A stretch of 64,000 nt of DNA, from positions 70,001 through 134,000 of the forward strand of contig JAESUZ010000771.1 in NCBI GenBank assembly GCA_017311185.1. Reading direction: 5' to 3'. Each line of letters begins with the position of its first letter. Positions within the stretch are counted from its first letter, which is position 1. The notes under the pieces are model-generated. The model had not been told where the DNA came from, ran no database searches, and saw only the letters and a program-made list of their open reading frames with translations. Of the stretch, positions 46,910-58,270 are shown one piece after another. The stretch comes from Proteles cristata cristata. Taxonomy: Eukaryota > Chordata > Mammalia > Carnivora > Hyaenidae. The translations under genes were made by a program, and so were the position numbers.

Positions 46910-47302
46910 GAAATGCACTCTCTTACAGTTTGGAGGTCAGAAGTCTCAAATCAAGTACTGGCAGGGCTGCGTTCCTTTTGGAGACGGCAGGGGAGAATCT
47001 GTTTCCTCGCTTTTCAAAGCTTCTGAAGGCCTCCCTCCCGTCCCTCTTATATCACTACCACCTTTGTTTCCGTTCTCACGTCTCCTACTCTGACTTTGCT
47101 CCCATAGCCTTCCTCTTAATTACAGACACTTGTGATTACATTGGGCCCACCTGGATAATCCAGGGTACTCTCTCCATGTGAAAACATTTAACTTAATCAT
47201 GTTTGCAAAGTCCTCTTGGCCAAATAAGGTAACATATTCACATGTTCCAGGGATTTGGACAGGGACACCTTTGGGAGCCATTGTTCAGCCTGCCACATTG
47301 AC
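46910..47302 (+). mobile_element. LTR-type mammalian repeat, family not assigned
   Basis: TTTGGAGGTCAGAAGTCTCA, CAGGGCTGCGTTCCTTTTGG, GGGGAGAATCTGTTTCCTCG, CTTGTGATTACATTGGGCCC, ACCTGGATAATCCAGGGTAC, AAATAAGGTAACATATTCAC and CCAGGGATTTGGACAGGG are blocks of a very common mammalian-wide repeat. The 5' end is missing. Frames here (46930-47479) are shadows. Confidence 0.7.
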
Positions 47303-47499
47303 CTTTCTTCCTCCTCCCAAGGCAGAACACAGGTACCAGGCAGGAGCTTCCCCAATACCCATCCTCACTCCTCTGGGACACATTTATTCAGGCTCCTCCT
47401 GACCTCTCTCTTCCCAGTTTCAATGGAGAAGATATTTTTCCCACCAAAGGCTGACCGCCCCCCCAATCTTTTCCTGTAACCCAAGAATTACTGGGCTAT

Positions 47500-47616
47500 A
47501 GAAAAATGTATTACTCCATTAATATCTTTTACTTTAAATTCTTCCTTGTCTGATATTAAGATTGCTACCTCAGCTTTCTTTTGGTCTATTTTTGCTAGTA
47601 TAGTTCATTTAAAAAC
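47500..47616 (-). mobile_element. Short L1M-type fragment, minus strand
   Basis: TTCTTCCTTGTCTGATATTA, AGATTGCTACCTCAGCTTTC and TTTTGGTCTATTTTTGC resemble the antisense of an old L1 region, recalled with moderate certainty. It is cut by the SINE that follows. Confidence 0.5.
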
Positions 47617-47828
47617 ATTTTTTAATGTTTTATTTATTTTTTAGAGAGAGAGGGAGACAGCATTAGCAGGGGAGGGTCAGAGAGAGAGGGAGACACAGAA
47701 TCCGAAGACAGGCTCCAGGCTCTGAACTGTCAGCACAGAGCTCTCCGCCGGGGCTCGAACCCTCGAACTGTGAGATCAAGACCTAAGACAAAGTCGACGC
47801 TCAACCAACTGAACCACCCAGACGCCCC
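47617..47828 (-). mobile_element. SINE, minus strand
   Basis: Head GGGGCGTCTGGGTGGTTCAG at 47828, GACTTTGTCTTAGGTC spacer, B box GGTTCGAGCCCC, tail AATAAAACATTAAAAAATG. Weak TSD (TCATTTAAAAA near 47607 and TCATTTCTTAAA at 47829). Confidence 0.92.
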
Positions 47829-47984
47829 TCATTTCTTAAATATTAAGCTTTTTAGGTCATTATTCTGTATCAATTAATGTTTAAAAACACAGAGGGTTCT
47901 ACTGTAATATGACATATACATTCTTAAAATTACCACAGTGTGATGATAAAAATCTGTGATGCAATAAAAATCACAGGGCTTATG

Positions 47985-48194
47985 GAGTTCCTGGGTGGCT
48001 CAGTTAGTTAATGCCCGATTTCAGCTCAGGTCATGATCTCCCCCATTCTCGAGTTTGAACCACACCTCGGGCTCTATGCTGACAGCTCAGAGCCTGGAGC
48101 CTGCTTCAGATTCTGTGTCTCCCTCTCTCTTTGCCCCTGCCTCTCTCATGCTCGCTCTCTCCCAAAAATAAATAAACGTTAAAAAATATTTTTT
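47985..48194 (+). mobile_element. SINE, plus strand, 17-bp TSD
   Basis: GAGTTCCTGGGTGGCTCAG head, CAGCTCAGGTCATGATCTC spacer, CTCTTTGCCCCTGCCTC block, AAAATAAATAAACGTTAAAA tail. TSD AAATCACAGGGCTTATG is perfect at 47968-47984 and 48195-48211. Confidence 0.97.
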
Positions 48195-48211
48195 AAATCA
48201 CAGGGCTTATG

Positions 48212-48640
48212 AGAAGAGTGGGTTTAGAGGAACAATCCTCAAAAACATCATCAGTAGCATAGTTTTAAAAGATAGAAAAACGAAGTAGCACAGTTTTATA
48301 TGCTTTATACTGCAATAGATTTGACATTTTACCTTGAAAACACCTGAAGTTTGCTTGTGGAAGTAGCTGTCAGGAGGGTGGCAGTTACTAGGACCCTGTG
48401 GAAGGAGGGCCATCTGGAAGTGGTGTGGATGGGTGTGGCTCACCAGCACCTGGGGTGAACCCAAGAGCTGATGGGTGTTTGGAGCACTTGCATCCTGTGT
48501 ACTCCTACACAGCTCGGTCTGGTTGGGCGCCCTTTTCAGTATCCATCCAGTGTTTCTTGCTGACAGAATCATACAAAAGGAAATGTAAAATTTCTGTTAT
48601 GCTCCAAATACCCCCTAATACATCAATCATGTTGTAATAA
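48212..48640. other. Unassigned sequence
   Basis: No repeat recognised. The 121-codon minus frame at 48207-48572 has no family resemblance and overlaps a plus-strand frame over the same bases, so neither is called. Confidence 0.4.
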
Positions 48641-48647
48641 ATTCCCA

Positions 48648-48849
48648 TTTAAAAAAAAAAACAGTGTATTTATTTGAGAGAGAGTGTGTGTGCATGAACA
48701 GAGGAGAGGAAGAGGGAGAAGACCCCAAGCAGGCTCTGCACCATCAGCACAGAACCTAATGTGGGGCTCGAACTCACAAACCATGAGATCATAACCTGAA
48801 CTGAAACCAAGAGTCAGATCTTTAACCAACTGAGCCAACCAGGCACCCC
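48648..48849 (-). mobile_element. Diverged SINE, minus strand
   Basis: Head GGGGTGCCTGGTTGGCTCAG at 48849 with an inserted CTTGGTTTCAG element in the spacer, B box GAGTTCGAGCCCC, tail AAATACACTGTTTTTTTT-type read in antisense. Older subtype. Confidence 0.9.
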
Positions 48850-48862
48850 AAATCCTATTCCT

Positions 48863-49011
48863 TTTTAAAATATTTTTATTTATTTACAGAGGATATGAAC
48901 TAGGCTCTGAGCTGACAGGAATGAGCCAGGTGTTGGGCTTAAACTCAAACTGTGAGATCATGACCTGGGCCACAGTCAGTCAATTAACCGACTGAACCAC
49001 CCAGGTTTCCC
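48863..49011 (-). mobile_element. Old, internally deleted SINE, minus strand
   Basis: Head GGGAAACCTGGGTGGTTCAG at 49011, CCAGGTCATGATCTCACAG, AGTTTAAGCCCAACACCTGG, then CTCAGAGCCTAG and directly a short tail. The CT-rich part is lost. It stands 14 bases from the preceding SINE in the same orientation. Confidence 0.88.
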
Positions 49012-49169
49012 TTATTTCTACCATTTTACTTTGTGTTTTTTATGATGTATTCTTTTCCTCTCTCCCTATCATCGGTTGAATTTATTGAATTCCTTTTCCC
49101 TTTTTTTTCTTTACTGTTTTGGAAATTATTTTGTTTATATTCTTTTATTTGCTATCCTTAAACTTTATG

Positions 49170-49690
49170 TTACTTTTTAAAGTTTTGAGTATAGTTGACA
49201 CATGTTACATTAGTCTCAGATGTACAACAGTGATTCAACTTCTCTATACATTATGCTATGCTCACAAGTATAACTACCATCTACCACCATACAACTCTAT
49301 TACAATATCATTGACTATATTCTTTATGCTATACCTTCTAGCCCCATGACTTACTCATTCCATAATCAGAAGCCTGTATCTCCCACTCCCCTTCACCCAT
49401 TTTGCCCATCCTCCATCTCCCTACCTTCTGACAACCATCAGTTTTTTCTCTGTATTTATAGGTCTGATTCTGCTTTTATTTATTTGTTTGTTTTCGTTTT
49501 CATATTCCCACATATGATTGAAAACATAAGGTATTTGTCTTCCTCAGTCCAACTTATTTCATGTAGCATAATATCCTCTAAGTCCATCCATGTTGTCATA
49601 AATGGCAAGATCTCATCTTTTTTATGGCTGAGTAATATTCCAGTGTGTGTTGGTCTATCAATGGACACTGAGGTTGCTTCCATGCCATCC
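49170..49690 (-). mobile_element. L1M-type 3' end, minus strand
   Basis: TTTGAGTATAGTTGACACAT, CATTAGTCTCAGATGTACAA, TTCACCCATTTTGCCCATCC, CCTTCTGACAACCATCAGTT, CCACATATGATTGAAAAC, TATTTCATGTAGCATAATAT and CCATCCATGTTGTCATAAAT are ordered as an antisense L1 3' UTR/ORF2 end. A related copy is at 54718. Confidence 0.85.
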
Positions 49691-49829
49691 TTAAGTTGTG
49701 AAGTGCATACTCTACTTCAAAATTAGTCAATATACCTATCACTCTCCAGAATAAGTACCTTAGAACATTTCAACAAACTAAGAAAACTTCTCCCATATTC
49801 CATGTTATTGTTGAAATATAATTTCACCT

Positions 49830-51330
49830 TATTTTTGAATAAAACTTTTAAAAAATATTTTTAGTCAATCATTGTTGGATTGCATTTTACAAATATCTTT
49901 GTTGAACTATTATTCTTCTCACTATTTTTTTCCTGAGTTCAATTTACTTCTTATTGAAGTGAATCCATCAGCAATTGCTTGAGGATGTGCCTGTGGGCAA
50001 TAAATTTCTTTATGAAAATATTCTTATTTAGCACTTCCTCTTGAGTGATCATTTAACCTGACAGAGTTCTGGGTTTACTTTCCCCTCTCAGCACTGAGAA
50101 GATATCTTTTCTTTGTCCCTGGCATCTGTTGTTGATGAGAAATCTGCTGTCAGTCTGACTGTCATTTCCTTATAAATAATCTGTTCTTTCTACTTGGTAG
50201 CTTCTAAGGGTTTCTCAATATTCACGATGGCTGAAATTTTATTATAAGTTGTCTAATTACAGATTTCTTTGACTTATCCTGCTGAGGATTTGGCATATCA
50301 TTTTTCTCTAAAGACTCAAACCAGTTTTTAATATTGAAAAATTGTTCACCACTATTCCTTTAGAAATTCTCTCTCCTTTATCCTCTTTAGGCCCTCCTTG
50401 AATTCTCTTTAGATGTATATCGAAGCTACTCATTAGGTTCTAAATATCTTTTAATTTCTTCTTCATGTTTTCCATTTCTTTATCCCTCTGTGATACATTC
50501 TGGGTCATTTCTTCAGATATTTCAGTTTGCTAATGCTCTAGCTATCTAGTCTTATGTTTAACCTATTCATTCAGATTTTTTAAATTTCAATAAATGTTTT
50601 TCATTCTAAATATTTATTTTGTCTACTTGTTCTTTATTCATACTGTCCCACACTAGTTTTAGATATTTTATTCCTTCCCTTATTCTTGTAAATTTTTAAA
50701 CAAATTGATTTTAAAATTTCTTCCCGAATGTTTTATTATCTGTGAATTCTGTCATTTTTTTGTTCTTTCTGACTCTCTTGGTAGGGATGGTCTACCCTCA
50801 CTTGTTGCCTCATGTACTTTTCCCACAGGACACCAATCACAAAGAAATCAACACAGCATTAGATTGAGGTTCTAATTTCTCCAAAATTACTTTTTTCCCA
50901 GAATGATTCAAAACAGGTGGCCTGCTTCATGCTTGTTCAGAGATATGGCAGCACCTTTCAACTTCGTACAGAGGTTCCTGTTTTAGTTTAGATCCTTCAC
51001 TTTAGACCTTACATAAGTAGGAATATTTCCTATTCCTCTCTGGGATCTTTGGTTTCAACTTTAGCTCAGCAAAATGGTTTAGGATTTTCTGTTCCTTTCT
51101 GAACCCAAAAAATTCAGCTTTCTTATTTTAAAGATTGACTGTATGTTTAAAGTAAACTTATTCCAAATTATCTGGCATAGATAGATGATAGATAACAGAC
51201 AGATAGAGGACAGAGGTTTTCCTGTTGACCAGAAGTCTTTCCAAATACTATTTATTTGTACCTGACTCCCAAGTCTCTATTTGCAACCTAGCTCTGATGG
51301 CTGAGCTGTAGAACCATATCACACCATCTA
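49830..51330 (-). mobile_element. Ancient L1/HAL1-type sequence, minus strand (tentative)
   Basis: T-rich sequence with TTGATGAGAAATCTGCTGTC (50133), TGTCATTTCCTTATAAATAA (50160) and TTCATTCTAAATATTTATTT near 50600 has the style of antisense L1ME-type sequence. Strong decay. From 50780 to 51330 nothing is clear. Confidence 0.4.
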
Positions 51331-51339
51331 AAAATCTCC

Positions 51340-52690
51340 AGTGGATATTGCATTATCACCTAAGCCCAGCATGTCCAAAATTGCTTTTTTTATATTACCC
51401 AGATACCAACTCTGCAACTCTTCTCTCCATTTCCCTATCTTTTATAAATGATGCCACGGTTGGCCAAGATGACCAACCTAAAACCCTGAAAGTCACATTT
51501 GACTTCTCTTCCTACCTATTCCTCTCACTGCAGGGTTAATTTCATCAAGGACTGCTAATCATCTTTTCCCAGGATTGAGGGGTCCTAACATTTTGAACTC
51601 TCACTGCTAAAACCAGGAAGGTCTCAAGTAAACCAAAACCTTAATTTCACTCCTAAGTATTTCTCAAAATCCTCCACTTCCCTTCATTCAGACTGCTTTA
51701 ACTCAGACAAACACAAACACAAGGATTCCTTTGAAGGCTTTTCCTGTAGTCTCCCTACCTTAATCTCACCTTTCCCCCATATTCTCTGTATTATTGATAA
51801 AGTGTTCTTTCAAGGGAAAAAAATGTGGTTAGTCTCAAATTAAGTTATCCACTAGCTTCCATTGTTTCAAGGATAATTTCTAACTTTTTAACATAACCCA
51901 CTACAAATCCCTTGGGAATGTGGCTTCTGCCTGCCTCTCCAGTCCCATTTCCTGCTCTCCTTCCATTTCCCATACACGTGCTCCAGTCATATTGAATGAC
52001 TCATAATTCATCAAATATGCCACTGGATTGGGTGCTTCTGAGCCTTCTAAAGGAAAAGAAGGCTTTCCAGGAAAGTATCTGGACTGCGTTCCTTGAATTC
52101 TTTACCTGGTGACCACCTAATTTTCATCCAAGCTCAGCTCCAAAATCACCTGATTCCCCTTCCTGACCACAGTCAGAATGGAATGTTACCTTTGCACACA
52201 TCATAAATTCTATGTGCTTGAAGCTATCAAATACTCATCTCATCGTGTTGTGTTTGCTTATATACTTATTTCTCTATCAGGCGATGGGACTATTGAAGGA
52301 AGGGGGTGTGATTTCTTCTCTATAACTCTATGCCTTAGTATTTACCATTATGTGTTCCATGAATGAACAAGATACTGGAAATTTGAGGGTTTGAGAAATA
52401 GTCATGGCTCTACTCTTAATTTCTCTGGCCTCAGTTTCCTGCCCTCACTTTGCCCAGCTGCTCCTTCTCATCCTTCAGGTCCCAGCTCATCTGTCATTGG
52501 CTCCAGGAAACCTTCCCTGGTCCCTCAGGGAAAGGGTAGGGTCTGCCCCAATGGAATTTCATGGCACCCAATTTTACCCCTGTCTGTCCATTTGTAAATG
52601 CCATCAGTGTAGGAGTCACTTCCGTCTTGTTCATCTCTGTAGCTCCAGCATCTAGCATAGGGGGATTGTCAATAAATAACTACTGGCCTA
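51340..52690 (+). mobile_element. Long L2 LINE remnant, plus strand
   Basis: CAGCATGTCCAAAATTGCTT (51368), AGTCACATTTGACTTCTCTT (51490), then GTGGCTTCTGCCTGCCTCTC (51920), GTGCTCCAGTCATATTGAAT, CTCATCCTTCAGGTCCCAGC (52468), CCAGGAAACCTTCCCTGGTC and TCAGTGTAGGAGTCACTTCC to CTAGCATAGGGGGATTGTCA (52654) keep the whole L2 3' kilobase in order, with a second L2-end-like block near 52270-52380. No ORF. The frames at 52391-52655 are shadows. Confidence 0.8.
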
Positions 52691-53044
52691 ATAAACTATA
52701 AACTATCCAATGGAATAAGTTGATGTCTAAGATAACTTCAGGCTCTAACCTGTCAAGCAGAGATAAAGCTCTGTATGTCTATAGTGACCCAGAGGCATTA
52801 GTGATAGTTGCTGCCTTTGGAAACCACTCTGAATGTCACAGTGTCAGCATTGCTAAAGCAAATGCACATTCCATGAGATTTTGGCCCAAAGTAGGGATAT
52901 CATGAAAGCAGAAACTTGGATAAAGAGAAACGAGTTTCTCTAACAGTGAAGCTAGAAAGAGAAAGGACTCTAATGTTCCTATGTGTTCCTCATGAGTATG
53001 GGAAGTGATGCATACCCGCTGAAAGAGGTGCTTGCAGCCCAAGC
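52691..53044. other. Unassigned sequence
   Basis: No gene or confident repeat. Overlapping short frames at 52720-52905 and 52836-53051 have no recognisable domain. Confidence 0.4.
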
Positions 53045-53061
53045 AGGCCACGTGGTTTTCT

Positions 53062-53100
53062 TTTTCTTTTCTTTTTTTTAAAATACTTTTTATTTATTTC

Positions 53101-53138
<38 letters not shown>

Positions 53139-53307
53139 CGTGAGCAGGGGAGGGTCAGAGAGAGAGGGAGTCACAGACTGAAACAGGCTCCAGGCTCTGA
53201 GCTGGCAGTCAGCACAGAGCCCGACGCGGGGCTCGAACCCTCGAACCGCGAGATCATGACCTAAGTGAAAGTCGGACGCGTAACCGACTAAGCCACCCAG
53301 GCGCCCC
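53062..53307 (-). mobile_element. Young SINE, minus strand, 17-bp perfect TSD, expanded GA tract
   Basis: Near-consensus young copy with head GGGGCGCCTGGGTGGCTTAG at 53307. Its CT-rich block has grown to about 16 GA units on the plus strand (53105-53134). TSD AGGCCACGTGGTTTTCT is perfect at 53045-53061 and 53308-53324. Confidence 0.98.
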
Positions 53308-53324
53308 AGGCCACGTGGTTTTCT

Positions 53325-53592
53325 AACACCTAAGTGCTGGAAGGTTTTCTATCTCCTAAATCTGTGGAAAGCCAAGGTTATACTAGTTTCACTTTATCCA
53401 CTCCACCTATCTCTGCCACAAGTAACAGTGCAAGCCCACAGGTCAGCCCTCATGGGAGAGCAAGCACTTTGTGTGCTCAGCCCTTGCTCCTACTACTGCT
53501 GATATGCAGAACCATAACTATCTCATTCCACTGGCATCCCCACCACCAGCCTGAACTAAGCCTCCCTGGATGTCTAGACTCTCTCTCTCTCT
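53325..53592. other. Unassigned spacer between two young SINEs
   Basis: No recognised repeat. The 91-codon frame at 53334-53609 ends in the antisense poly(T) of the next SINE and is not called. Confidence 0.4.
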
Positions 53593-53811
53593 CTTTTTTT
53601 TTTTTTTAATTTATTTCTAGGAAGAGAGAGAGAGAGACAGCATGAGCAGGGGAGGGTCAGAGAGAGAGGGAGACACAGACTCTGAAATAGGCTCCAGGCT
53701 CTGAGCTGGCAGTCAGCACAGAGCCTGACGTGGGGCTCGAACCCATGAACTGCAAGATCATGACCTAAGCGAAAGTCGGACGCTTAACCGACTAAGCCAC
53801 CCAGGCGCCCC
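53593..53811 (-). mobile_element. Young SINE, minus strand
   Basis: Head GGGGCGCCTGGGTGGCTTAG at 53811, GACTTTCGCTTAGGTCATG spacer, tail CTAGAAATAAATTAAAAAAA. The left flank is a CT repeat (TCTCTCTCTCTC), so the TSD is unclear. Confidence 0.96.
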
Positions 53812-54715
53812 AAGACTTCAGTCTCTTTACTCACTTCTCACTTTGAAAAAAAAAAAGCCCCAGAGCTTCTGCCTCTCTAGTCTACCTTTCCTCTGACAGC
53901 ACACTCTTGAATAATGGCAAACAGAATTTATTTTATAATCACTGGCAGCACTATCTTGCTATCTTGTTTTTCCTATTCCTGTATCAATTTTATTACTCCC
54001 CAGAGAGTCACTTTCTGTGTCCTCCAATTACCACCAGAGCTTTTTGCCCTTTATCCTCCAGAATACAGCTCTATGCCAGAGTAATTTTATATCTAAAGAG
54101 AATATGGACAATTAAGCCTTGTCAAATGGTTTTCTTAAATTTTTCATCAAGAATCGCTCTCAAGCCAAAACTCAAACTTTCAAATGGAACAAGAAGATTA
54201 ATACATTTCTTTGGGGAACATTACTTGGATCCTAAAGATTTTTCCATTTCTTCTTCCTATTATTGCCATGGCCTTTCAAATTCAACTCCACTTATAAAGA
54301 AGTATCTTAATGCAGAAAAAGTTTTAAAGTAAAATGTAAGTCTGATATCAACAGGGCTGATTTTAGAACTCTTGGGGGTATGTAAATGATTGAAAAGAAG
54401 GCATTGTTGAGGAAGAATGGAAATTACTTCTGTGACGGCTCATGAGTGTGTCCTGGGAGAAGATCAGCTGCAAACAAAACTGGGTGAATTATTTCACTGA
54501 AACGCTGTAAGACACTGAGGTGCAAAGAGAATCATTCAGAGGGGGCATGAACAACACACCAACTTCTGCTTAGACTGGCTATCAGTGAGGCATGTTGGAG
54601 TTAGAGATCTTAGAGGATGGCTGCTCACTAGTGGGCAGTTGAGATGACAGGCCTCATGAAAGAGAGCTGGAGCCGGAGTTCAGGAATAGCAAGTATTATG
54701 TGGTGGCTGACAGGA
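53812..54715. other. Unassigned sequence, no gene seen
   Basis: About 900 bases. The 141-codon plus-strand frame at 53907-54332 is the longest non-repeat frame of the right half, but it has no signal, domain or Kozak context I recognise. Unknown rather than gene. Confidence 0.4.
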
Positions 54716-54717
54716 TT

Positions 54718-54979
54718 CTTTTTCTACTCCCCTTCACCCATTTTGCCCACCTCCCACTTCCCTCCCCTCTGGTAACCATCAGTTTGTTCTCTGTATTTAT
54801 GGCTCTGATTCTGCTTTTTTGTTTGTTTAATCATTTTTTAAAGATTCCCCTTAGGAGTGGAATCATATGGTATTTGTCCTCCTAACTCTGATTTATTTCT
54901 CTTAGCATAACACCCCATAGGTCCATCCATGTTGTCTCGGATGGCATGATATGAGCCTTTTTATGGCTGTGTAATATTC

Positions 54980-55020
<41 letters not shown>

Positions 55021-56033
55021 CGCGCGCTTTATGGCCGTGTAATATTCCAGTGTGTGTGTGCTCATGTGTCTGTGTGTGTGTAAACCACACTTTTATTATC
55101 CATTCATCTGTTGATGGGCTTAGGTTGCTTCCAGGTCTTGGTATCATAAATAATGCTGTTGCAACAAACACAGGGGTGCAAATATGTTTTTGAGCTAGTG
55201 TTATTGTATTCTCTGGGCAAATACCCAATAGTGGAGATATTGGATCATATTCTATTTCTATTTTTAATATTTTGAGGAACCTCCATACTATTTTCCACAA
55301 TGACTATACCAATTCACATGAGCATTCTTTTTCCTCCACATCTAAACTAATCCATGTTGCTTCTGGCCTTCTTGATTTTAGCCATTCTGACAGGCATGAG
55401 GTGATAGCTCAATGTGGTTTTGGTTTGGATTTCCTTGATGATGAGCATCTTTTCATATACCTGTTGGCCATCTGTATTTCTTCTTTGGAAAAATGTCTGC
55501 TCATTTTTAAAATCAGATTGTTTGTTTGATATTGAGTTGTACAAATTCTTGATATACTTTGGATATTAACCCTTTATTAGATATATCATTTACAAATATC
55601 TTTGTCCATTTATTAGGTTGTCTTTTTGTTTTCTTTTGCTGTACAAAAGCTCTTTATTTTGATGTAGTTCCTATAGTTTATTTTTGCTTTTGTCATTGCA
55701 TTTGGAGACACATCTAGAAAAATATTACTATAGCAGATGTCAAAGAAATGACTACCTGTGTTCTTTTCCAGAATTTTTATGGTTCAGGTCTCACATTTAG
55801 GTCTTTAATCCACTTTGAGCTTATTTTTGTGTATGGTGTTAGAAACTAGTCCAATTTTATTATTTTACATGTAGCTGTCCAGCTTTCCCAGCACCATTTA
55901 TTGAAAAGACTATCTTTTCCCTATTGTATATTCTTTCCTCCTTTGTCATGATCCTATTTATAAGTGTAAATTTGGTATACTCTGTGGAGACGGTGAGTTC
56001 AAAGTCTTCCTAAATCGCCATCTTGAACTGGAA
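54718..56033 (-). mobile_element. Internally deleted LINE-1, minus strand: 5' start joined to ORF2 end
   Basis: From 54718 to about 55940 the sequence is antisense L1 3' UTR and ORF2 C-terminal part (minus frames 54902-55300, with WKIVWRFLKILKIEIEYD, and 55347-55544). The order then breaks at about 55948. The last 85 bases, to 56033, read on the minus strand as AGTTCAAGATGGCGATTTAG, then ACTCACCGTCTCCACAGAG and ACCAAATTTACACTTATAAA. These look like the start of an L1 5' UTR. Most of the 5' UTR, ORF1, and the EN and RT domains would thus be missing. 5' identification is from recall. Confidence 0.75.
54958..55061. repeat. Tandem duplication with (GT)n(GC)n between the units
   Basis: The unit TTTATGGCTGTGTAATATTC (54959) recurs as TTTATGGCCGTGTAATATTC (55028), each followed by CAGTGTGTGTG. 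Between them 54982-55027 is 46 bases of strictly alternating GT then GC. Confidence 0.95.
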
Positions 56034-57544
56034 TCTGAAAGGATATGTTAATAAGTACCCACAAAAGACTTCGTGGAAATTCCTAGAAAAAATTGGAGGA
56101 GAGTTTGCAGGGGCCAATGGTTCTCTTAATAATAATGGATGAGGCCAAGAACAGTGTAATCAGATTTCTTGTAGTTAATATAACCCCACATTTAAGTATG
56201 GTTTCTGTAAATGGAGGTTATATTTTGGAGGATTTAGTTCTAGGTTATAGATAAATTCTGAAATAATGTCCATCAACATAATAAAATAATCATTTTCCAG
56301 AAAAAAGAGTCAGGAGGGCATCGGCATCATGACTGCCCAACCACTGGCAGAGTCATACCTCAAAATATGTGCCAATTCCCAAGGGTTAGGCCAGTCCTAC
56401 CCAAGAAAGAGAATAGTTGTTGAAGTTAGTTAATTTCCTGGGGACAAACATGTATATGGATTTAGATAGAAGACTTATGGCTATATATAGCCAACATAGA
56501 ATGGGAAATTCACAAATTTGCATGAGTTGCTTTAGGTAAAAGAAGTGTCAAATGAAGAGAGGTCCTAGAAGCTTTGGGTAAGCCAGCATCAACTGAAACC
56601 AAACTTGTTAATTTTTTTTAAGTGGAGAAAGAGACACTCATGATAGCAATTAAGTTTGGATTGATCCACATCCCCTGACCTGCCTCATTTCTCTCGGCAG
56701 AATCCCTTGGGAGGAGCCTCCATGACAGGCAAGAGGGAAAGCAATAAAAATTCAGGGAAGAAGCAAATGGTATACCAAATATGCATGTTTGGGACTCTGT
56801 GATGCCTAATTCATGCAGAAAGAGATTTTAAAATTGTATCTGCAATATGCTACTGAAATGGTGCCCTACTGGCAAATCCCTGACACAGGGAAGAAAAGAA
56901 AAATTGTAGAAAGTCCGTGTTTTCTGCACTAGAGGTCATACATAAGCTCAAAATTATTAGAGCCTTTGTTGTGACTAAAAAAACTCATGGACATTTAACA
57001 CTGCATCAAATGCAGGCAAAACCTTCTAGCAATTGGAGCTATGTCAAAAGTGCTAATCACAAAAAACAAACAAACAAACAAACAAAACCAGGGAATAAAG
57101 TCCAGTAATTGGAGACTGGCCAAAGCAGGCCTGTTTGAAACCTGTGACAGCAGAGACTAAACAGTGACTTGCTATTGTAGACACTCAAATTGTATTAATG
57201 TCTTGAGGCCTCTTTAGACCCTCACTGTCACTGTTTATTAGAAAAACCAAACGAGTAGATGGAAAAGCCGGAAGACATAGAAGTTCTGCTACAGGCCTAA
57301 GTGGTAGAAGTTAAAGTTAACATGGCCCAGCAATCTGAGGTCATGTTGGGATTGTTAATCTTTTTAGGGACTAAGAGTGACCGGGCCCCATCCCTATTAA
57401 GATTAGGCCCTCCCCACCACACACACACTAGCACTATTCCACTACTGGAGCAGGGAGGAAGATAGACACACTTTATCTGCTCCGTTGGTCAAAACAAAAT
57501 ACCCTCTGATTGAAAAAAAAAATGGGGAGCATTTCAGAAAAGTA
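56034..57544. other. Unassigned sequence, no gene seen
   Basis: About 1.5 kb with no recognised gene or repeat, apart from an (AAAC)5-type run at 57060-57086. A promising-looking frame at 56917-57108 includes that run and is not called. Nothing supports an exon. Confidence 0.4.
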
Positions 57545-57811
57545 ACATAACTAGATTTCTTTTAAAAACATTTTTACATTATAGGGAAAAGTTATAAAAT
57601 GCTGTAAACATAAATGAGTGGTATATTGAATAATTATGAGTGAAGACTCACATACCACCACCCAGGGCAAAAAATACAACACTGCTGGCACACAGAAGTC
57701 TCCTATATGTTTTTTTTTATATCCCCTAAAAATAACTACTCTCCAGCATTTTTTGGTAATTGCTTCCTTTTTGGTTTCTTTATAGTGTTACCACTTATGA
57801 ATCCATCCTTA
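57545..57811 (-). mobile_element. Older L1M-like repeat, left part, split by L1
   Basis: ACATTTTTACATTATAGGGA, CATACCACCACCCAGGGC, TTTGGTAATTGCTTCCTTTT and GTTACCACTTATGAATCC look like one old repeat that resumes after 61550 (ATCCTTAAAATTATAATTTA, GTATGCCTACAGCACAATTT). The family is uncertain. Confidence 0.45.
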
Positions 57812-58270
57812 GGACTTGAATGACATATTGGACCAGATGGATTTGACAGATATATTTAGAACTCTACATCCTGAAGCCATCGAATTCACTTTTTCTCAAA
57901 TGCGCATGGCACATTCTCCAAGATAGATCACATACTGGGACATAAAGTAGCCCTCAATACATGTAAAAGAATTGAGATCACACCATGCACACTTTCAGAT
58001 CACAATGCTATGAAACTCGAAATCAATAACATGAAGAAGTCGGGAAAACCTCCAAAAATATGGAGGTTAAAGAACGCCCTACTAAAGAACGAATGGGCCA
58101 ATCAGGCAATTAGAGAAGAAATTAAAAAATATATGGAAACAGATGAAAATGAAAATACAACAATCCAAACTCTTTGGGATAAGGCAAAGGCAGTCCTAAG
58201 AGGAAAGTACATTGCACTCCAGGCCTATTTCAAGAAATTAGAAAAAGTGCAAGTACAAAATCTAACAGCG

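Noticed and set aside
48207..48572. 121-codon minus-strand frame
   Set aside because: Overlaps an equally long plus-strand frame and part of a SINE target duplication; no domain.
53907..54332. 141-codon frame as a possible coding exon
   Set aside because: Not recognised, ATG context poor, composition like the surrounding non-coding DNA, no evident splice sites.
57060..57086. (AAAC)n run as a retroelement tail
   Set aside because: No recognisable element body precedes it and no target duplication was found, so it is kept only as a simple repeat within unassigned sequence.
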